This document shows positions 10,520-10,920 of a stretch of 10,920 nucleotides of DNA, one piece after another. This DNA is from Conexibacteraceae bacterium. GTDB taxonomy: Bacteria; Actinomycetota; Thermoleophilia; Solirubrobacterales; Solirubrobacteraceae. The notes under the pieces are model-generated. The model was not told where the DNA came from. It was given only the letters and a program-made list of their open reading frames with translations, and did not search any database. Positions within the stretch are counted from its first letter, which is position 1. Each line of letters opens with the position of its first letter. The translations under genes and the position numbers were made by a program. Where the stretch lies: contig WQWK01000048.1 in assembly GCA_009785395.1 (NCBI GenBank), positions 1-10,920 of the forward strand, read 5' to 3'.

Positions 10520-10920
10520 CTACGCCCGCCCCTTGGCCTTGCTCTTCGCCTTGGTCGTCGACGTCTTCACTGCCTTACACGGGGTCGTCAGCGTGTCGTC
10601 AGCGACCATGCTCTTCCCTGACTGGGCGCCGAGGTTCTCGCTCGCAACCTGCTTCTTGGCACAGATGTTCAGCCCGCGGCCGGTCACCACCAACAGCCCC
10701 TTCTTCCCTCCTGTGATCTGCAACGTGAACTTCGACACCGGCGCATCCGGGATCGTCGAGAACGTAGTCACCAGCGCCCCGGCAGCGTTCACAGACGACT
10801 TCGCCCGTAGATCGAGCGCGATCTGGCCACGCAACGGCACCAGCAGTGACGGGAGCGTATGGATCGCCGTCTTACCGTTCGCACAGGTCCCCTGGGCTGA
10901 GATGCTGCCCTTCGCGCAGC
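10520..10920 (-). CDS. C-terminal part of a secreted surface protein (Thermoleophilia-type), 5' end outside the window
   Basis: The minus-strand frame is open from the TAG at 10520-10522 to the window edge without a stop; the GTG at 10840 is an internal codon, so the gene is truncated. The visible part begins CAKGSISAQGTC, then runs through LPSLLVPLRGQIALDLRAKSSV and TTFSTIPDAPVSKFTLQITGGKKGLLV. It ends NICAKKQVASENLGAQSGKS, a final TPCKAVK and a Lys/Ala-rich tail. I recall this series (PDAPVSKF, GGKKGLL, NxC, NGK-like, final Cys) from the C-termini of large exported proteins in Solirubrobacter and Conexibacter. Paired cysteines suit an extracellular, disulfide-linked beta domain. The signal peptide would lie upstream. 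Function unknown. Confidence 0.75.
   Translation of the reverse strand, partial: CAKGSISAQGTCANGKTAIHTLPSLLVPLRGQIALDLRAKSSVNAAGALVTTFSTIPDAPVSKFTLQITGGKKGLLVVTGRGLNICAKKQVASENLGAQSGKSMVADDTLTTPCKAVKTSTTKAKSKAKGRA

Overview
The window is very GC-rich and densely packed, with genes on both strands and GTG as well as ATG starts. It looks like an actinobacterial chromosome. The minus-strand gene cut by the right edge carries a C-terminal pattern (PDAPVSKF, then GGKKGLL, then paired Cys) that I recall from large secreted surface proteins of Solirubrobacterales/Conexibacter-type Thermoleophilia. I therefore favour that class, as an inference from memory and not from any search.

Layout. (1) Positions 1-3493 hold housekeeping and stress genes. 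A truncated SPFH/band-7 gene is translationally coupled to a ribbon-helix-helix protein. Four minus-strand genes follow: nicotinamidase (pncA), a cysteine-free HesB-like protein, a Dps ferritin and a class V aminotransferase. (2) Positions 3494-6281 form a regulated module. A MarR-family repressor reads away from the aminotransferase, and a three-gene operon follows it: YceI-like lipid-binding protein, NADPH:FMN/quinone reductase, and a two-domain VOC (glyoxalase/extradiol dioxygenase-type) protein. The palindrome GTTGA-N4-TCAAC lies just before marR. Related TTGA-N4-TCAA sites sit on the -35 and directly after the -10 of the yceI promoter, so the window itself links regulator and operon. The gene set resembles quinone/electrophile detoxification regulons such as the MhqR regulon of Bacillus. 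(3) Positions 6338-8334 hold tRNA-Cys(GCA), a GlpA/LhgO-type FAD oxidoreductase, a divergent degenerate metallo-beta-lactamase-fold protein, and tRNA-Gly(GCC) with a textbook intrinsic terminator. (4) Positions 8335-10519 look accessory. More AT-rich DNA follows the tRNA-Gly terminator, then four 23-bp tandem direct repeats in exact register abut an AAA ATPase with a C-terminal PD-(D/E)XK-like domain (DUF4143 type). After it come about 600 gene-free bases with a pyrimidine-rich tract, a perfect 23-bp inverted repeat and several smaller hairpins. (5) The surface-protein gene fills the right edge.

The two strongest points are the shared MarR operator logic and the 23-bp iterated array in front of the ATPase/nuclease-like gene beside a tRNA. 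No CRISPR array, transposase or complete integrase is visible.
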